From assembly GCA_027012135.1 (NCBI GenBank), contig JALUZF010000070.1:1-35857 (forward strand): a stretch of 35,857 nt of DNA, written 5' to 3'. The number at the start of each line of letters is the position of its first letter. Positions within the stretch are counted from its first letter, which is position 1. Shown one piece after another: positions 35,408 to 35,857 of this stretch. This DNA comes from Gammaproteobacteria bacterium (GTDB lineage Bacteria > Pseudomonadota > Gammaproteobacteria > GRL18). The notes under the pieces are model-generated. The model had not been told where the DNA came from. It made no database searches and was given only the letters and a program-made list of their open reading frames with translations. The translations under genes and the position numbers were made by a program.

Positions 35408-35857
35408 ATGCTTGATACCATTAAAAAAATAGAAACCCCTGAAGGGGTGGAGCTGCCGCTTACCTGTGCCGGTTTTTATGTCCGCAGTATCGCCTGGCTA
35501 CTGGATGCCCTGATCCAGGGAGTGCTGCTGTTTCTGCTGGGGATTGCACTGCCTTCTCTGGGTGATTTCGGTATGGGCCTGTTCCTGATTGCCGTCTTTA
35601 TTATTAACTGGTTTTACCCGGTGTTATTTGAAATTTATATGCACGGCCAGACGCCGGGCAAAAAGGTAATGAAAATTCAGGTTCTGCTGATGGATGGTAC
35701 GCTGGTGAACTGGGGCGCATCCATGCTCAGAAACCTGCTTAGAACCGTGGATTTCCTGCCGTTTTTTTATATTCTGGGTTTTATTTCCATGCTCTTTAGC
35801 AAGGACTTCAGACGACTGGGGGATCTGGCCGCAGACTCCATTGTGGTGTATAAACGC
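35408..35857 (+). CDS. RDD-family membrane protein, C-terminus cut by window edge
   Basis: Open from ATG 35408 (AAGG 5 nt upstream) to the window edge, 150 codons without a stop. The RDD pattern is clear: 'GFYVRSIAWLLDALIQGVLLFLLGIAL' (the R and D of the first helix), a second helix 'GLFLIAVFIINWFYPVLFEIYMHGQTPGKKVMKIQVL', then 'SMLRNLLRTVDFLPFFYILGFISMLFSKDFRRLGDLAADSIVV'. The family is of mostly unknown, possibly transport-related, function; in gammaproteobacteria such genes often sit beside stage II sporulation-type/DUF genes of the same operon, which would lie outside this window. Confidence 0.88.
   Translation, partial: MLDTIKKIETPEGVELPLTCAGFYVRSIAWLLDALIQGVLLFLLGIALPSLGDFGMGLFLIAVFIINWFYPVLFEIYMHGQTPGKKVMKIQVLLMDGTLVNWGASMLRNLLRTVDFLPFFYILGFISMLFSKDFRRLGDLAADSIVVYKR

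Noticed and set aside
35398-35415. GGCAC...TTGAT as a sigma54 -24/-12 promoter for the RDD gene
   Set aside because: Spacing from GG to the second element is wrong and the GC of the -12 box is missing; it also overlaps the ribosome-binding site and start codon.
35197-35421. 74-codon minus-strand frame before the RDD gene
   Set aside because: Overlaps the well-supported RDD start, lacks a ribosome-binding site, and its composition equals the AT-rich intergenic background.

Overview
This window looks like chromosomal core from a gammaproteobacterium of moderate GC. The rod-shape/peptidoglycan cluster (mreBCD-mrdA-rodA-mltB-rlpA-dacA-dat-ybeD-lipB), divergent gatCAB and lptD-surA-pdxA are all gammaproteobacterial gene orders. 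I cannot name the genus. No tRNA, rRNA, CRISPR array, integrase or transposase is visible.

Layout: (1) 1-2093, an AT-rich flank with a START-domain secreted protein (3' end outside the window) and a LuxR/NarL-type regulator, separated by a control region dense in dyad symmetries. (2) 2355-7575, minus strand, the outer-membrane biogenesis and vitamin B6 operon lptD-surA-pdxA. (3) 7709-9321, a guanine-deaminase-like enzyme divergent from a stand-alone sigma54 activator. (4) 9445-20820, one long minus-strand run from mreB down to lipB and a GNAT protein. It covers cell-shape control, elongation-specific peptidoglycan synthesis, murein trimming, D-amino acid supply and lipoate attachment, mostly with overlapping or closely spaced genes. 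(5) 20984-25367, plus strand, gatC-gatA-gatB (Glu/Asp-tRNA amidotransferase) and hslO (redox chaperone Hsp33). (6) 25445-27203, minus strand, dusC and a MoeB/ThiF-type E1-like enzyme. (7) 27635-29143, adenylate kinase with a lysine-rich, histone-H1-like tail of about 250 residues, closed by a near-ideal terminator. (8) 29210-34830, a small unknown protein, then a translationally coupled pair: a 1138-residue membrane hybrid histidine kinase and a REC-PAS-AAA+(sigma54)-Fis response regulator. (9) 34906-35857, a small membrane protein and a partial RDD-family membrane protein.

The most unusual item is the adenylate kinase fused to 39 uninterrupted hexapeptide units of the KKKxx(S/T/A) type. Next are a 129-bp palindromic element present twice at about 91% identity with arm-compensating differences, an mreC reading frame whose natural N terminus appears to need an ATT start codon, and the dyad-rich START/LuxR control region. 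Small palindromic elements of at least three unrelated types (9331-9412; 22848-22976 and 27427-27555; 34871-34887) sit between genes. Identifications rest on recognised motifs and family knowledge; no database search was run.
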